The translations under genes were made by a program, and so were the position numbers. This document shows positions 45,701 through 54,131 of a DNA stretch of 64,000 bases, one piece after another. The first letter of the stretch is position 1, and each line of letters opens with the position of its first letter. This DNA comes from VBAU01 sp036005185 (GTDB lineage: Bacteria; Bacteroidota; Bacteroidia; Chitinophagales; Chitinophagaceae): the NCBI GenBank assembly GCA_036005185.1, contig DASYQS010000024.1, forward strand, positions 1 to 64,000. Reading direction: 5' to 3'. The notes under the pieces were generated by a model, which was given only the letters and a program-made list of their open reading frames with translations, made no database searches and had not been told where the DNA came from.

Positions 45701-46351
45701 GATCATGAAAAAGAAATCACAGGAATGTTTTTGAGCGGTCATCCCTTGGATCATTACAAATTTGAAATAAAACATTACGGTATTACCACTATTGTTGATT
45801 TCAATGAATTCAAAGAAATTATTTCCAAACAACCAAACCCCAACCGTCAATTCAGATTGCTTGGTTTGGTAACGGATGCCCAACATAAGATTTCAAGACA
45901 GGGGAATAAGTACGGTAACTTTGTATTGGAAGATTATTCAGGAAAAACAGATATCGTTTTATGGAGTGATGATTATGTAAGATTTTCTCCATTCCTTCAG
46001 CAAGGAAGTACTATTTTCTTAACGGGCTTTTTCAAACAACGGTTCAACCGTCCAGAGTTTGAATTCAAGGTAACTTCAGTTTCGTTGGCAGAAACCCTGA
46101 AAAGAAATCTGACAAAACAAGTGCAAATTGAAATGCATCCTAAAGATATTACTGGCGATGTGCTTCATTTTATTGAAAAAAATGTAAAAAATCATCCAGG
46201 CAAGGCTTCCTTAAAGTTTACCTTAAATGAACCAAAAAACAATTGGAAAATAAGCTTGCTCACTATGGATAATGGGTTTGAAATGAATGATGAAATGACC
46301 GAGTTCTTAGAAACCAAACCTGAGTTTGAAGTTCAGGTAACGACTGTGTAA
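42713..46351 (+). CDS. dnaE: DNA polymerase III alpha subunit DnaE
   Basis: 1212 residues. PHP domain (about 1-210) starts with HLHVHTQFSLLDGA. The polymerase palm has PDIDTDFDD with Asp426, Asp428 and Asp430 as likely metal ligands, preceded by FVGPGRGSAAGS. A helical fingers region includes NALYRPGPMAYIPNYI and VMLLSQKLAGFS. An HhH and an OB-fold domain (about 1030-1110, RLLGLVTDAQHKISRQGNKYG) follow. It is the replicative polymerase. Length is a little above the E. coli enzyme, as usual in this phylum. Confidence 0.97.
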   Translation: MKFSHLHVHTQFSLLDGAASIQSLYKKAISDNMPALAISDHGNMFGVFEFVAEAYKHKDESGNLKVKPIVGCEFYITSDRHRKTFSKEEKDPRHHQIFLAKNEKGYRNLVKLTSLGFIEGMYSKYPRIDKELVLRHHEGLIATTCCLGALVPQAILKKSEAEAEKEFTWWLDLFGEDYYVELQRHGLAEQNKVNEVLVKFAKKHGVKIIASNDSHYVDQSDFNAHDILLCINTGEKLATPALREFTDDDVHVKNKRFAFPNDQFYFKTTEEMSKNFDDLPQAIDNTNEIIDKVELLNLKRDILLPAFPIPKEFQIHEDDNLNQWEYLKHITYEGAKQRYHEVSEGLRERIDFELFTIKTMGFAGYFLIVSDFIKAGRDIGVFVGPGRGSAAGSVVAYCIGITNIDPIKYNLLFERFLNPDRKSMPDIDTDFDDVGRQKVIDYVIAKYGKNQVAQIITYGTMAAKMSIKDVARVMDLPLPESNALAKLVPERPGIELKRLLQAPISPRDGEKSLMEKEGLGSDDLESVKKLREIYNSKTMEATVLHEAERLEGSVRNTGIHAAGIIIAPKDLIELIPVATAKDSDLWVTQIEGSTIEDAGVLKMDFLGLKTLTILKDALELIKENHGVEIDLDALPLDDEKTFQLYQRGDTIGTFQFESPGMQKYLRELKPDSFNDLIAMNALYRPGPMAYIPNYIDRKHGRESITYDLPEMEEILKDTYGITVYQEQVMLLSQKLAGFSKGQADVLRKAMGKKDRKTLDKMKDSFIEGATKNLFPKERLEKIWTDWEAFAQYAFNKSHSTCYAYVAHQTAYLKSHYPAEYMAAVLNHAGSIEKITFFMEECKRMGIKVLGPDINESLKGFAVNKAGEIRFGLGGLKGVGEAAVESIIEERKKNGVFKNIFDFIKRINQRTVNKKTLESLAYAGGFDCFPEHHRAQYFYTPPEDTVTGLERIIKYGQVIQTQNATATNTLFGDLPITMEIPPPRLLECSPWPLIVQLDHEKEITGMFLSGHPLDHYKFEIKHYGITTIVDFNEFKEIISKQPNPNRQFRLLGLVTDAQHKISRQGNKYGNFVLEDYSGKTDIVLWSDDYVRFSPFLQQGSTIFLTGFFKQRFNRPEFEFKVTSVSLAETLKRNLTKQVQIEMHPKDITGDVLHFIEKNVKNHPGKASLKFTLNEPKNNWKISLLTMDNGFEMNDEMTEFLETKPEFEVQVTTV

Positions 46352-46558
46352 AAATAAACTCTGTGCTTTTCGTAGTTAGTTTTACCACAGGGTACACTGA
46401 GTCTTTCACAGAGAGCGGGACATCGAACTTTTTTAATTGTTAAATGTTAAGAAATACTATAATTAGACAGATTAGCAGAGCATGGGAGATTTACTGTCGG
46501 GTTGGTGACAAGTTAATCACATAATGATGTCATAACTTCGTGTTATCATATTTGGGAT

Positions 46559-46566
46559 TAAATTTG
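46559..46566 (+). promoter_or_regulatory. candidate -7 element for thioredoxin
   Basis: TAAATTTG matches TAnnTTTG and lies 48 bases before the thioredoxin ATG, in the 262-base gap after dnaE. A proper -33 element at 19-20 bases upstream is not clear, so confidence is low. Confidence 0.35.
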
Positions 46567-46613
46567 CAGTTCCTATCGAGCTAATTGAAGGATAAAAAAA
46601 TTAAAACAATTAT

Positions 46614-46931
46614 ATGGCAAAAGAATTCAATGATTCAAATTTTCAGACCGAGGTGCTAGCTTCTGATAAACTAACAGTAGTTGATTTTTGGGCAGAATGG
46701 TGTGGCCCCTGCCGTGCTATAGGCCCGGTAATTGAAGACCTGTCAAAAGAGTATGCAGGTAAAATAAATGTGGGTAAAGTGAATGTTGATTATAATCCGC
46801 ATGTAAGCATGAATTATGGCATTACTTCTATTCCTGCCATTCTGTTTATTAAAAACGGGCAGGTTGTTGACAAACTTGTAGGCGCACAGCCCAAAGGAAA
46901 TTTTGTAAAAAAGATTGAGGCCCATTTATAA
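46614..46931 (+). CDS. trxA: thioredoxin
   Basis: 105 residues. The active site WCGPC has redox cysteines Cys30 and Cys33; VVDFWAEW before it and YGITSIPAILFIKNGQVVDKLVG after it, with the cis-Pro in SIPA, give the full thioredoxin fold. It is cytoplasmic and reduces protein disulfides. It is a single-gene unit: its own gap upstream and a strong terminator 23 bases downstream. Confidence 0.96.
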   Translation: MAKEFNDSNFQTEVLASDKLTVVDFWAEWCGPCRAIGPVIEDLSKEYAGKINVGKVNVDYNPHVSMNYGITSIPAILFIKNGQVVDKLVGAQPKGNFVKKIEAHL

Positions 46932-46953
46932 ATTTTCCCATTAAAAAAGATTA

Positions 46954-46978
46954 CCCCGCTCATTGAGCGGGGTTTTTT
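46954..46978 (+). terminator. rho-independent terminator of thioredoxin
   Basis: A GC-rich 8-bp stem ccccgctc / gagcgggg with loop att is followed directly by tttttt. This is the clearest intrinsic terminator in the window. Confidence 0.93.
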
Positions 46979-47042
46979 ATTTGTGATGCCACGAAGGTTA
47001 AGAACGATTTCCAAAAATAAAATTTCAGTAAAATATTCCCCT

Positions 47043-48020
47043 CTAGTTCATCATTTTCTTTGCATACTTATTTTTATAATCAACAGGGGTTACACCCGTT
47101 ATTCGTTTAAAAATATTACGGAAAGTTTGGGTATCAGTGTAACCAACATTAATCATTATTTCGTGGATGGACTTTCTGCCAATTTCTAATTGTTTTTTTG
47201 CTCCCTCAATTTTTACCCGCTGCGTATATTCAGCCACAGTATTTCGTGTGGCCTTTTTAAATCTTCTTTCAAAAGTTCTTCGGCTCAGGTGAAATTTATC
47301 AGCCAGTTGGTCAACAGTAACTTTATCTTTATAATGCTGTTCGATATATGCCTGCACATCTTTTATCAATTTATCTTCATGTTCTTTTAATCCGTGAAAA
47401 ACAATAAAAGGCGATTGAAAGTTTTTGTTCATATCGATCACAAAATACTTTGCAGTATAAATTGCCATTTCTCTGCCTGCATATTTTTCAACCAAATGTA
47501 AAAGTAAATTCCAGTAAGCATTGCTTCCACCACTTGAATATAAACCATGTTGATCAGTGATCATCCGATCATCTACTACATGAATAGAAGGATAAAAATA
47601 TTTTAGCTCATTGGCATACAACCAGTGTGTAGTGCATTGCTTACCTTTTAGCAAACCTGAAAAAGCGAGCAGAAAAACACCTGAGCTTAAACTTGCTACC
47701 TCAGCACCTTCTTTATATTGTTCAGCAATCCAATAAGCATATTCTTTGTTTAAATGAACCGCTGCGGTCATAATTCCCGTAAGCGAAGGAATTATTATCA
47801 AATTGTTTTCAGTTGCCTCAGGCAATAATTTGTCAGGCCGAATGATAAATGAACCATTATTGAATTTAATTTCCTTCGTAAGCCCTACTAACCGCACATT
47901 GAATAAACTCTCCCTATCCCTTTCTTCCAAAAACTTATTCACCATTGTAAAAACATATTGGCAGTCGGCGATTGAAGCTACCTCGGCATTCTTTAATGTA
48001 AGTATGGAGATATTTATCAT
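47043..48020 (-). CDS. GlxA-type AraC regulator with DJ-1/PfpI domain
   Basis: 325 residues. The N-terminal 190 residues form a DJ-1/PfpI-like amidase-fold domain (INISILTLKNAEVASIADCQYVF split over the start, EVASLSSGVFLLAFSGLLKG, TTHWLYANELKYFYP). The C-terminal 100 residues are an AraC HTH (VTVDQLADKFHLSRRTFERRFKK, SIHEIMINVGYTDTQTFRNIFKR). The nucleophilic elbow Cys of true amidases is replaced in SSGVF, so the domain is a sensor rather than an enzyme. It is divergent from the VOC-DoxX-DUF4287 cassette and may control it. Confidence 0.9.
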   Translation of the reverse strand: MINISILTLKNAEVASIADCQYVFTMVNKFLEERDRESLFNVRLVGLTKEIKFNNGSFIIRPDKLLPEATENNLIIIPSLTGIMTAAVHLNKEYAYWIAEQYKEGAEVASLSSGVFLLAFSGLLKGKQCTTHWLYANELKYFYPSIHVVDDRMITDQHGLYSSGGSNAYWNLLLHLVEKYAGREMAIYTAKYFVIDMNKNFQSPFIVFHGLKEHEDKLIKDVQAYIEQHYKDKVTVDQLADKFHLSRRTFERRFKKATRNTVAEYTQRVKIEGAKKQLEIGRKSIHEIMINVGYTDTQTFRNIFKRITGVTPVDYKNKYAKKMMN

Positions 48021-48138
48021 GAAGCAAATGTAAATGATGTATTTGTCGCAAATACCTTCTAAAGATTGTCGTATTTACACAGCCTTGCCGGTATTTCAAG
48101 CTATTACCTTTGCTGCCTCACATTTAAATTATCACATT

Positions 48139-48576
48139 ATGCTTACGATCAACGCTTATTTCAATTTCATGGGCAATACTGAAGAGGCCATGAATTTTTA
48201 TAAATCAGTATTTGGTGGAGAGTTTACGGCTTTTACCCGTTTCAAAGATTTACCCGGCAGTGAGAATATGCCTGCGCATGAACGGGAAAAAATCATGCAC
48301 ATTACTCTCACTACAGAGAACGGCACCAATATTATGGCTACCGATTTTCTCGAATCTATGGAACAAAAATTTGAACCAGGAAATGGGTTGAGCTTGTGCA
48401 TACAGGCCGAGTCGGAAGAAGAGGTTGATAAATTGTTTAAATACCTCTCTAATGACGGCAAGGTAGAAATGCCTTTGAACAAAACTTTTTGGGGCGCATA
48501 CTTCGGAATTTGCAAGGACAAATACGGTGTGAATTGGATGATCAATTTTTCTTATTCTCAAAATCAACCACAATGA
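48139..48576 (+). CDS. VOC-family PhnB-like protein
   Basis: 145 residues from ATG 48139 (MLTINAYFNFMGN). The frame is open to 48034 but the extra 35 residues have no family match and overlap the divergent regulator's promoter region. The vicinal-oxygen-chelate fold is seen in YFNFMGNTEEAMNFYKSVFGG and KIMHITLTTENGTNIMATD, with FWGAYFGICKDKYGVNWM at the end. PhnB-like proteins are of uncertain function; some are annotated as glyoxalase-related. It overlaps the next gene by 4 bases (ATGA), so translation is coupled. Confidence 0.85.
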   Translation: MLTINAYFNFMGNTEEAMNFYKSVFGGEFTAFTRFKDLPGSENMPAHEREKIMHITLTTENGTNIMATDFLESMEQKFEPGNGLSLCIQAESEEEVDKLFKYLSNDGKVEMPLNKTFWGAYFGICKDKYGVNWMINFSYSQNQPQ

Positions 48577-48953
48577 GCTCAAAAACAATCAATATTATTT
48601 TCTGGATATCCACTGTTCTCATCGTAATTTTTGAAGGCATTATTCCTGTGCTCTCATTTCAAACAGAGTTAGCAAAAGAGGGAATCAGGCACCTGGGCTA
48701 TCCCGATTATTTTGGAGTAATGCTTGTTGGCTTCCGGGTGGTTGGAGTTGTTATACTTATTTTTCCACAGGTACCGGCAAGAATAAAAGAATGGGCTTAT
48801 GCTGGTTTTGTAATTGAATTTCTGTCGGCCAGCATTAGTTATTTAGTTGTAGATGGATTAGGTTTCTATTCATTTTTGCCTATAATTATTATGGCTGTTT
48901 TATTGGCATCTTATTTTTCATTTCATAAAAAACAAAAAATTAAATCAATTTAA
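48573..48953 (+). CDS. DoxX-like small membrane protein
   Basis: 126 residues from ATG 48573, which overlaps the preceding stop (ATGA). Four hydrophobic segments (about 7-24, 45-65, 72-92, 98-118) with HLGYPDYFGVMLVGFRVVGVVIL typical of the DoxX-like family. It is an inner-membrane protein of unknown biochemical role. An earlier start at 48489 would overlap the VOC gene by 88 bases and is unlikely. Confidence 0.82.
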   Translation: MSSKTINIIFWISTVLIVIFEGIIPVLSFQTELAKEGIRHLGYPDYFGVMLVGFRVVGVVILIFPQVPARIKEWAYAGFVIEFLSASISYLVVDGLGFYSFLPIIIMAVLLASYFSFHKKQKIKSI

Positions 48954-48955
48954 TC

Positions 48956-49183
48956 ATGTCATTTCAGGCATACATCGATAATATAAAAGTCAAAACAGGC
49001 AAAACGCCAGAAGATTTCAAAAAACAATTAGAAAAAGAAAAATTGCTTAAACCTGATATGAAAGCAACCGAACTTGTTAATTGGCTAAAGGATAATTTTG
49101 ACGTGGGACATGGACATTCAATGGCCGTTTGGGCCGTTTTTAAATCAAACGGCTGGGTTAAGGATACTAAGAAGAAAAAATAA
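48956..49183 (+). CDS. DUF4287 family small protein
   Basis: 75 residues: MSFQAYIDNIKVKTGKTPEDF, then WLKDNFDVGHGHSMAVWAVF. The KTGKTPEDF and DxGHGHSMA motifs define DUF4287. It is soluble, with no membrane segment. Starting 2 bases after the DoxX stop, it is the third gene of a tight cassette. Function is not known. Confidence 0.88.
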   Translation: MSFQAYIDNIKVKTGKTPEDFKKQLEKEKLLKPDMKATELVNWLKDNFDVGHGHSMAVWAVFKSNGWVKDTKKKK

Positions 49184-49217
49184 AACAGCTAATTAGTGAT
49201 TCTTTCATCACGGCTAT

Positions 49218-50504
49218 TTAGTGTGGCGTCATTTCAATCGCTTCGGCTTTGTCAATTTCTCTTTTTGTTGGAATATGTCTGTATTTGAAAACGATAGGGA
49301 AAATGATTCCTAAAACAAGGGCATACCCTGCAAAGCTGAACCAAATGCTTTGCCAATCCCTTGAAATAATTGCTTTAGTTATAGGATCTATTTTAGTGAA
49401 CCCGTCTACCACCAACCCGCTACAATATCCTCCGATCATAGCACCAATCCCATTTGTCATAAACATGAATAACCCTTGTGCACTTGCCCTGATATTTGAA
49501 GGCGCTTCCCTCTCTACAAACAAAGAACCTGAAATATTGAAAAAATCAAAGGCCATTCCATAGATAATCATAGAAAGGATCAAAAGATATAAACCATTGC
49601 CAGGATCGCCAATACCAAATAAACCAAACCTAAATACCCAGGCAAACATACTCATCAGCATTACTTTTTTAATACCGAATTTGCGTAGGAAAAAGGGTAT
49701 AGCAAGAATAAACAGCGATTCTGAAATTTGTGAAATTGAAAGCGTAAAAAGTTTATGATTTACGACAAATGAATCTGGATAAGTTGGTTTGAAACTTTCT
49801 AAAAATGAGCTACCAAAAGCGTTAGTGATTTGTAGGGCTGCACCAAGAAACATTGCAAATAAAAAGAAAATAAACATTTTTTTTTGCCTGAATAATACAA
49901 AAGCATCAAGACCCAATGAGGAAAGGAGTGATTTGCTTTTTTTCAATTTCACAGGCGGGCATTTAGGCATTGTAAATGCATAAATACCCAATACCATTGC
50001 AGAAACCGCACTAAAAATTAACTGCATATTTGTGGCATCCCAGCCGCATATATCAACTATCCACATAGCCGCAATAAAACCAATAGTACCCCAAACTCTT
50101 ATCGGCGGAAAAACTTTTATGATATCAAACTTTTTTTGCTCTAGAATGATATAAGAAACAGTGTTATTCAATGCTATGGTAGGCATATAAAACATTGAAT
50201 TCAACAGCATAACCCAAAACATCAAGCCGGGGTCAGTAATGGTAGACGCCCACAACAACATTCCCGCTCCTATCACATGGCAAAGACCTAAAACTTTCTC
50301 AGCATTTAACCACTTATCGGCTACAATACCCATTAAGGCAGGCATAAACAAAGAGGCAATACCTAACGTTGAAAAGACAGCGCCTATTTGTGCCCCTGTA
50401 AAATGTAATGTTCCTCCCAGATAGTTTCCGATTGAAATCAACCATGATCCCCAGATAAAAAACTCCAGGAAATTCATGATGGTGAGGCGCAGCTTGATAT
50501 TCAT
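49218..50504 (-). CDS. nucleoside permease-like MFS transporter (NHS family)
   Basis: 428 residues with 12 hydrophobic segments. MNFLEFFIWGSWLISIGNYL at the start and MFYMPTIALNNTVSYIIL, FPPIRVWGTIGFIAAMW fit the nucleoside:H+ symporter family (NupG-like). SNIRASAQGLFMFMTNGIGA is another family block near TM10. It is predicted to import nucleosides with protons. It stands alone and converges with the DUF4287 gene. Confidence 0.88.
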   Translation of the reverse strand: MNIKLRLTIMNFLEFFIWGSWLISIGNYLGGTLHFTGAQIGAVFSTLGIASLFMPALMGIVADKWLNAEKVLGLCHVIGAGMLLWASTITDPGLMFWVMLLNSMFYMPTIALNNTVSYIILEQKKFDIIKVFPPIRVWGTIGFIAAMWIVDICGWDATNMQLIFSAVSAMVLGIYAFTMPKCPPVKLKKSKSLLSSLGLDAFVLFRQKKMFIFFLFAMFLGAALQITNAFGSSFLESFKPTYPDSFVVNHKLFTLSISQISESLFILAIPFFLRKFGIKKVMLMSMFAWVFRFGLFGIGDPGNGLYLLILSMIIYGMAFDFFNISGSLFVEREAPSNIRASAQGLFMFMTNGIGAMIGGYCSGLVVDGFTKIDPITKAIISRDWQSIWFSFAGYALVLGIIFPIVFKYRHIPTKREIDKAEAIEMTPH

Positions 50505-50818
50505 TCGAATTTTTTTATTGGATGAAAATTGACATAAAAATGACTATGACGATCACAACATCTTTAAATGAATGGATAAAATCGATAAAATGCAGTTTTG
50601 CATCGATGAGGGAAGATAGGAATTTTCAATAATTAATTTCACCCTGAGTTTTTAATTGAAATTCATGATTAAAAATTATCAGCTTGTTAAACTTAAAAAA
50701 AACTTTTTAGTCCATCCTTTTGCGGCAACTATTTCCCATGAAAACTGCGATTATTCAGTATCATTGCAGTTCTTTTTTCAAGACCAAATATTCTCGAGTA
50801 AAACTAAAAGGAATTCCT
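50505..50818. other. intergenic 314 bases between nucleoside permease and M43 protease
   Basis: The divergent spacer holds the promoters of both genes, but I find no exact TAnnTTTG at a fitting place. The frame of the protease is open upstream from 50720, but that stretch does not look like a signal peptide. Otherwise nothing is seen. Confidence 0.35.
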
Positions 50819-53800
50819 TTGAAAAAAATCATCCCTATCCCTCCAATTCTGTTTTTATTTAGCGTAATGAGTTCAACAATCAAAGCTCAGAATGAGCCTT
50901 TGAAAACGCTTAGCATAAAATCACAAAAAGGGAGTTTAAAAAATTTTCATCGCTGTACAACCATGGAGGTGATGGAAGAAGCTATCAGAAAGGATCCAAC
51001 GCTGCCTGAGAAATGGAGAATTGAAGGCGAAAGGCAATACAAATTATACCAACAGCGTCAACAGGTGAGCATTCGGGCCGAAAAAACCGAAACTGCATCA
51101 ATCATTATCCCTGTTGTTTTTCATTTGGTAGATGATGCCAGCACGCTAGCAGGAATATCCGACAGGGACATTATTGAGCAAGTTGAAATTTTGAACAGGG
51201 ATTATAGTGGAAAAAAATTGGATCAATACATAAATGTTATTCCGCCGGAAATTGCTGCAAGGATTGGAAAGGTCCCAATAAAATTTGTTCTTGCAAGAAG
51301 AGATCCAACGGGTGCACTTACTTCAGGAATTGAACGCAGATCAAATACAACTCCCGATCACATAAGCATTAAATCATTTTCTACAGGTGGCTTGGATGCT
51401 TGGGATGTAAACAAATATTTAAATGTGTGGTGCGGCACCTTCAGCGGTTCTGATGCCGGGTTATTAGGTATTGCAACTTTTCCGTTTACCACAGGTCAAG
51501 GAGCTCAAGGCGTTGTTATCGGTATAAAAACTTTGCCTTACGTCGGTAATACCACGCGCAACTATTATCCCGATTATGCAGAAGGCGCTACGCTTTCGCA
51601 TGAGATTGGTCATTATTTTTATCTCTGGCATACATTCGGCGACCAATCGTCTTGTAATAACAACGATTTCCAAATTCAAACAGGCTGGCCATTGCCTGCA
51701 GGTGCAGGTCCTGAAGGAGACGACTCTCCCCTTTCCAAAGGAACTAGCTCCGATAATTATGTGTATGGTAACCCGAGTATGAATTACAAAGATGGCTGTG
51801 CCAGTGAAAGTTTTGGAATGATGTATGGTTGTTTTATGAATTATTTTGACGATCGTTCCATGTTTATGTTTTCAGATGGAATGAGAAAAAGAATCGAAGG
51901 GTGTATTAATGTTTACCGTCCTGGATTATTAACCACAGATGGAGCTACCCCACCATCCGCAGTTACAGATGCATTTCTTGTTGACGTTTCTCCACGAGGC
52001 CTTCGCGAACGCAAAAGTTTTATTGTCAATAATACTCCGTTTCAAGCCACAATAAGAAACAGTGGCACTAACTCACTCAACTCAGTTACCTTAAATGTAT
52101 CCGTAGATGCAGGAGCACCTGTTGCCATTATATTTCCTTTAAGCTTAATGGCAGGAAGTGATACAACATTAAGCCTTGCTGCGATTTCAGGCACAGCAGG
52201 CAATCATACCCTAACAATCTATACTTCTTCGCCAAACGGAATTGCTGATAATTTTCTGAATAATGATACCATCTATTCCTATATCAATATTCATACAAGC
52301 GAAGCGACAATCCCGCTAACAGAAAATTTTACATCAACAGCTTTTCCTCCTAGCGGATGGCAGGTATGGAATCCTAATACTGGGTCAACAAATACCTGGA
52401 CAAGAGATGCTACTTCCGGCTACTCAGCCGAAGGCTCCGCCTTTTTTGAGAATTTTAATACTGATCAAATTGGTACATTGGATGAGTTAATTACGCCTGC
52501 ATTGGATTTAGGTACTACGACTGAAGTACAACTCAGCTTTAAAGTTGCTAACGCTGTATATGATGCAACTGATGTTTCGTCATGGGATGGCCTTGAAGTT
52601 TATGTTTCCGGAGACGGCGGCAAAACTTACAATCTTGCGTATAAAAAATCGGGAAATCAATTAACAACGGTTGCGGCAACAAGCAGCGCATTTTCTGCTA
52701 CTCCGGCAGAGCCCTCTAAGTGGAGAGAAGAAACAATCCTCCTTTCCCCCTATGTTGTAGCCGGACAAAAGATGATCATTAAGTTTCGTAATACAACTGC
52801 GTTTGGAAATAACACTTACATTGATGACATTAACATTTCTGCTATTTGCGCAAGCTGCACACGTGATTTGCAAATACTGTCCATCGATAAACCTCGCGGA
52901 GTGGAATGCATCAACAACTTTACACCGGCTGCAACTGTAAAAAACAAAGGAGCTGAAACCATTACCGCTTTTAACATTGCATACCAAGTTGACAATGGAC
53001 CGGTGCAAACAACAAATGTAACAGGAATAAATCTTGTAAAGAATGCGACCATGTCAGTAAATCTCACTCCTGCAGTTTCAAGTTTATCAACAGGCCAGCA
53101 CAGCATTGTTGTTTATACATTCAATCCTGTGTCTGCAATCGGAAGCGGCGATCAGCTTACATCAAACGATACTTTGACCAAGGCGTTCGGCATAACCGGA
53201 ACAACAGCCGCCCCCCTCATTGAAGGCTTTGAATCATCAAGCTTTCCGCCTTCGGGATGGGCTGTAGTAAATAACGATGCGGCCATAACTTGGAAAAGAA
53301 CAAACACAGGTAAAAACAGCATAGCATCCGTTTATACAAATAATTATAATTACGCTCTTACAGGAAGAATTGACGAGCTTTATACTCCGCAGGTAACTTA
53401 TTCAGGTGTAGATTCTGTGTCGCTTAGCTTCGATGTAGCCGCAGCTAGCTTTTCAACAACTTTTCCTACGGATACGTTGGAAGTTTTAATAACCAAGGAT
53501 TGCGGAAATACATTCACTTCTATTTATAAAAAATGGGGAACTGATTTACAGACCACGGGCAGCGTACCAGCAGGTGAATTTATTCCTTCCTTAGCTTCTC
53601 AATGGCGAACAGAAACAGTTGACCTGACAACGATAGCCCCGTCCGGCCCTACACAAGTAGTTTTTAGAAATACAAACTATAATCAAAACAATATCTTCAT
53701 TGATAATGTAAATCTTAAAACAAGGATCTTACCTGTTAGGTTGAAGGCGGAAGGATTTTTGATTCTTCCCAATCCTTTCAGAGATCAATTTACTGTATGG

Positions 53801-54001
53801 CATTACCAAACGCCGGCAAGCCTGAGATTTATTTCAGTATATAACACGGTAGGGCAATTAGTATGGAGTAAAGAATTTAACGGCAATGGAAATAAACAGG
53901 AAACTGTTGATTTGAGCAATAAGTCGGCTGGCGTGTACATAGTTAGGTTGGGTTATACTGATAGTAATCGTAACATATCGGTGAAGGTTGTAAAATATTA
54001 A
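50819..54001 (+). CDS. M43 (pappalysin-like) metalloprotease with T9SS sorting domain
   Basis: About 1061 residues from a TTG at 50819, chosen because it is preceded by AAAAGGA and starts a normal signal peptide (KKIIPIPPILFLFSVMSS, cut near IKAQ). TTG 50720 or ATG 50738 would add more than 25 non-signal residues. The protease domain (about 90-370) has HEIGHYFYLWH: His261, His265 and His271 bind zinc and Glu262 is catalytic. The usual Gly of HExxHxxGxxH is Tyr here. CFMNYFDD is the Met-turn region. MAM-like and Ig-like modules follow (about 480-980), and the last 80 residues are a type A T9SS sorting domain (NPFRDQFTV, VYNTVGQLVW, GVYIVRL). It is therefore exported by type IX secretion. Confidence 0.88.
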   Translation: MKKIIPIPPILFLFSVMSSTIKAQNEPLKTLSIKSQKGSLKNFHRCTTMEVMEEAIRKDPTLPEKWRIEGERQYKLYQQRQQVSIRAEKTETASIIIPVVFHLVDDASTLAGISDRDIIEQVEILNRDYSGKKLDQYINVIPPEIAARIGKVPIKFVLARRDPTGALTSGIERRSNTTPDHISIKSFSTGGLDAWDVNKYLNVWCGTFSGSDAGLLGIATFPFTTGQGAQGVVIGIKTLPYVGNTTRNYYPDYAEGATLSHEIGHYFYLWHTFGDQSSCNNNDFQIQTGWPLPAGAGPEGDDSPLSKGTSSDNYVYGNPSMNYKDGCASESFGMMYGCFMNYFDDRSMFMFSDGMRKRIEGCINVYRPGLLTTDGATPPSAVTDAFLVDVSPRGLRERKSFIVNNTPFQATIRNSGTNSLNSVTLNVSVDAGAPVAIIFPLSLMAGSDTTLSLAAISGTAGNHTLTIYTSSPNGIADNFLNNDTIYSYINIHTSEATIPLTENFTSTAFPPSGWQVWNPNTGSTNTWTRDATSGYSAEGSAFFENFNTDQIGTLDELITPALDLGTTTEVQLSFKVANAVYDATDVSSWDGLEVYVSGDGGKTYNLAYKKSGNQLTTVAATSSAFSATPAEPSKWREETILLSPYVVAGQKMIIKFRNTTAFGNNTYIDDINISAICASCTRDLQILSIDKPRGVECINNFTPAATVKNKGAETITAFNIAYQVDNGPVQTTNVTGINLVKNATMSVNLTPAVSSLSTGQHSIVVYTFNPVSAIGSGDQLTSNDTLTKAFGITGTTAAPLIEGFESSSFPPSGWAVVNNDAAITWKRTNTGKNSIASVYTNNYNYALTGRIDELYTPQVTYSGVDSVSLSFDVAAASFSTTFPTDTLEVLITKDCGNTFTSIYKKWGTDLQTTGSVPAGEFIPSLASQWRTETVDLTTIAPSGPTQVVFRNTNYNQNNIFIDNVNLKTRILPVRLKAEGFLILPNPFRDQFTVWHYQTPASLRFISVYNTVGQLVWSKEFNGNGNKQETVDLSNKSAGVYIVRLGYTDSNRNISVKVVKY

Positions 54002-54009
54002 TCTTGTTG

Positions 54010-54039
54010 AATTGCCGTAGCCTTAAGGCTACGGCAATT
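54010..54039. repeat. perfect 30-base palindrome after the M43 protease gene
   Basis: A 13-bp stem (aattgccgtagcc / ggctacggcaatt) with a ttaa loop begins 9 bases after the stop. It may terminate transcription of the protease gene, although it is followed by aataata rather than a T-run. It may also be a member of a dispersed palindrome family. Confidence 0.7.
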
Positions 54040-54131
54040 AAATAATAATCTGCATGGGCCTTTTCCCATTTGTTGACAAACATCATTCTTTTCATTCAAC
54101 ACAGATGTAACTTTGCCCAAAGAATTCTTTT

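Noticed and set aside
45335..45886. 183-codon minus-strand frame in dnaE
   Set aside because: Antisense to a core gene with a continuous reading frame.
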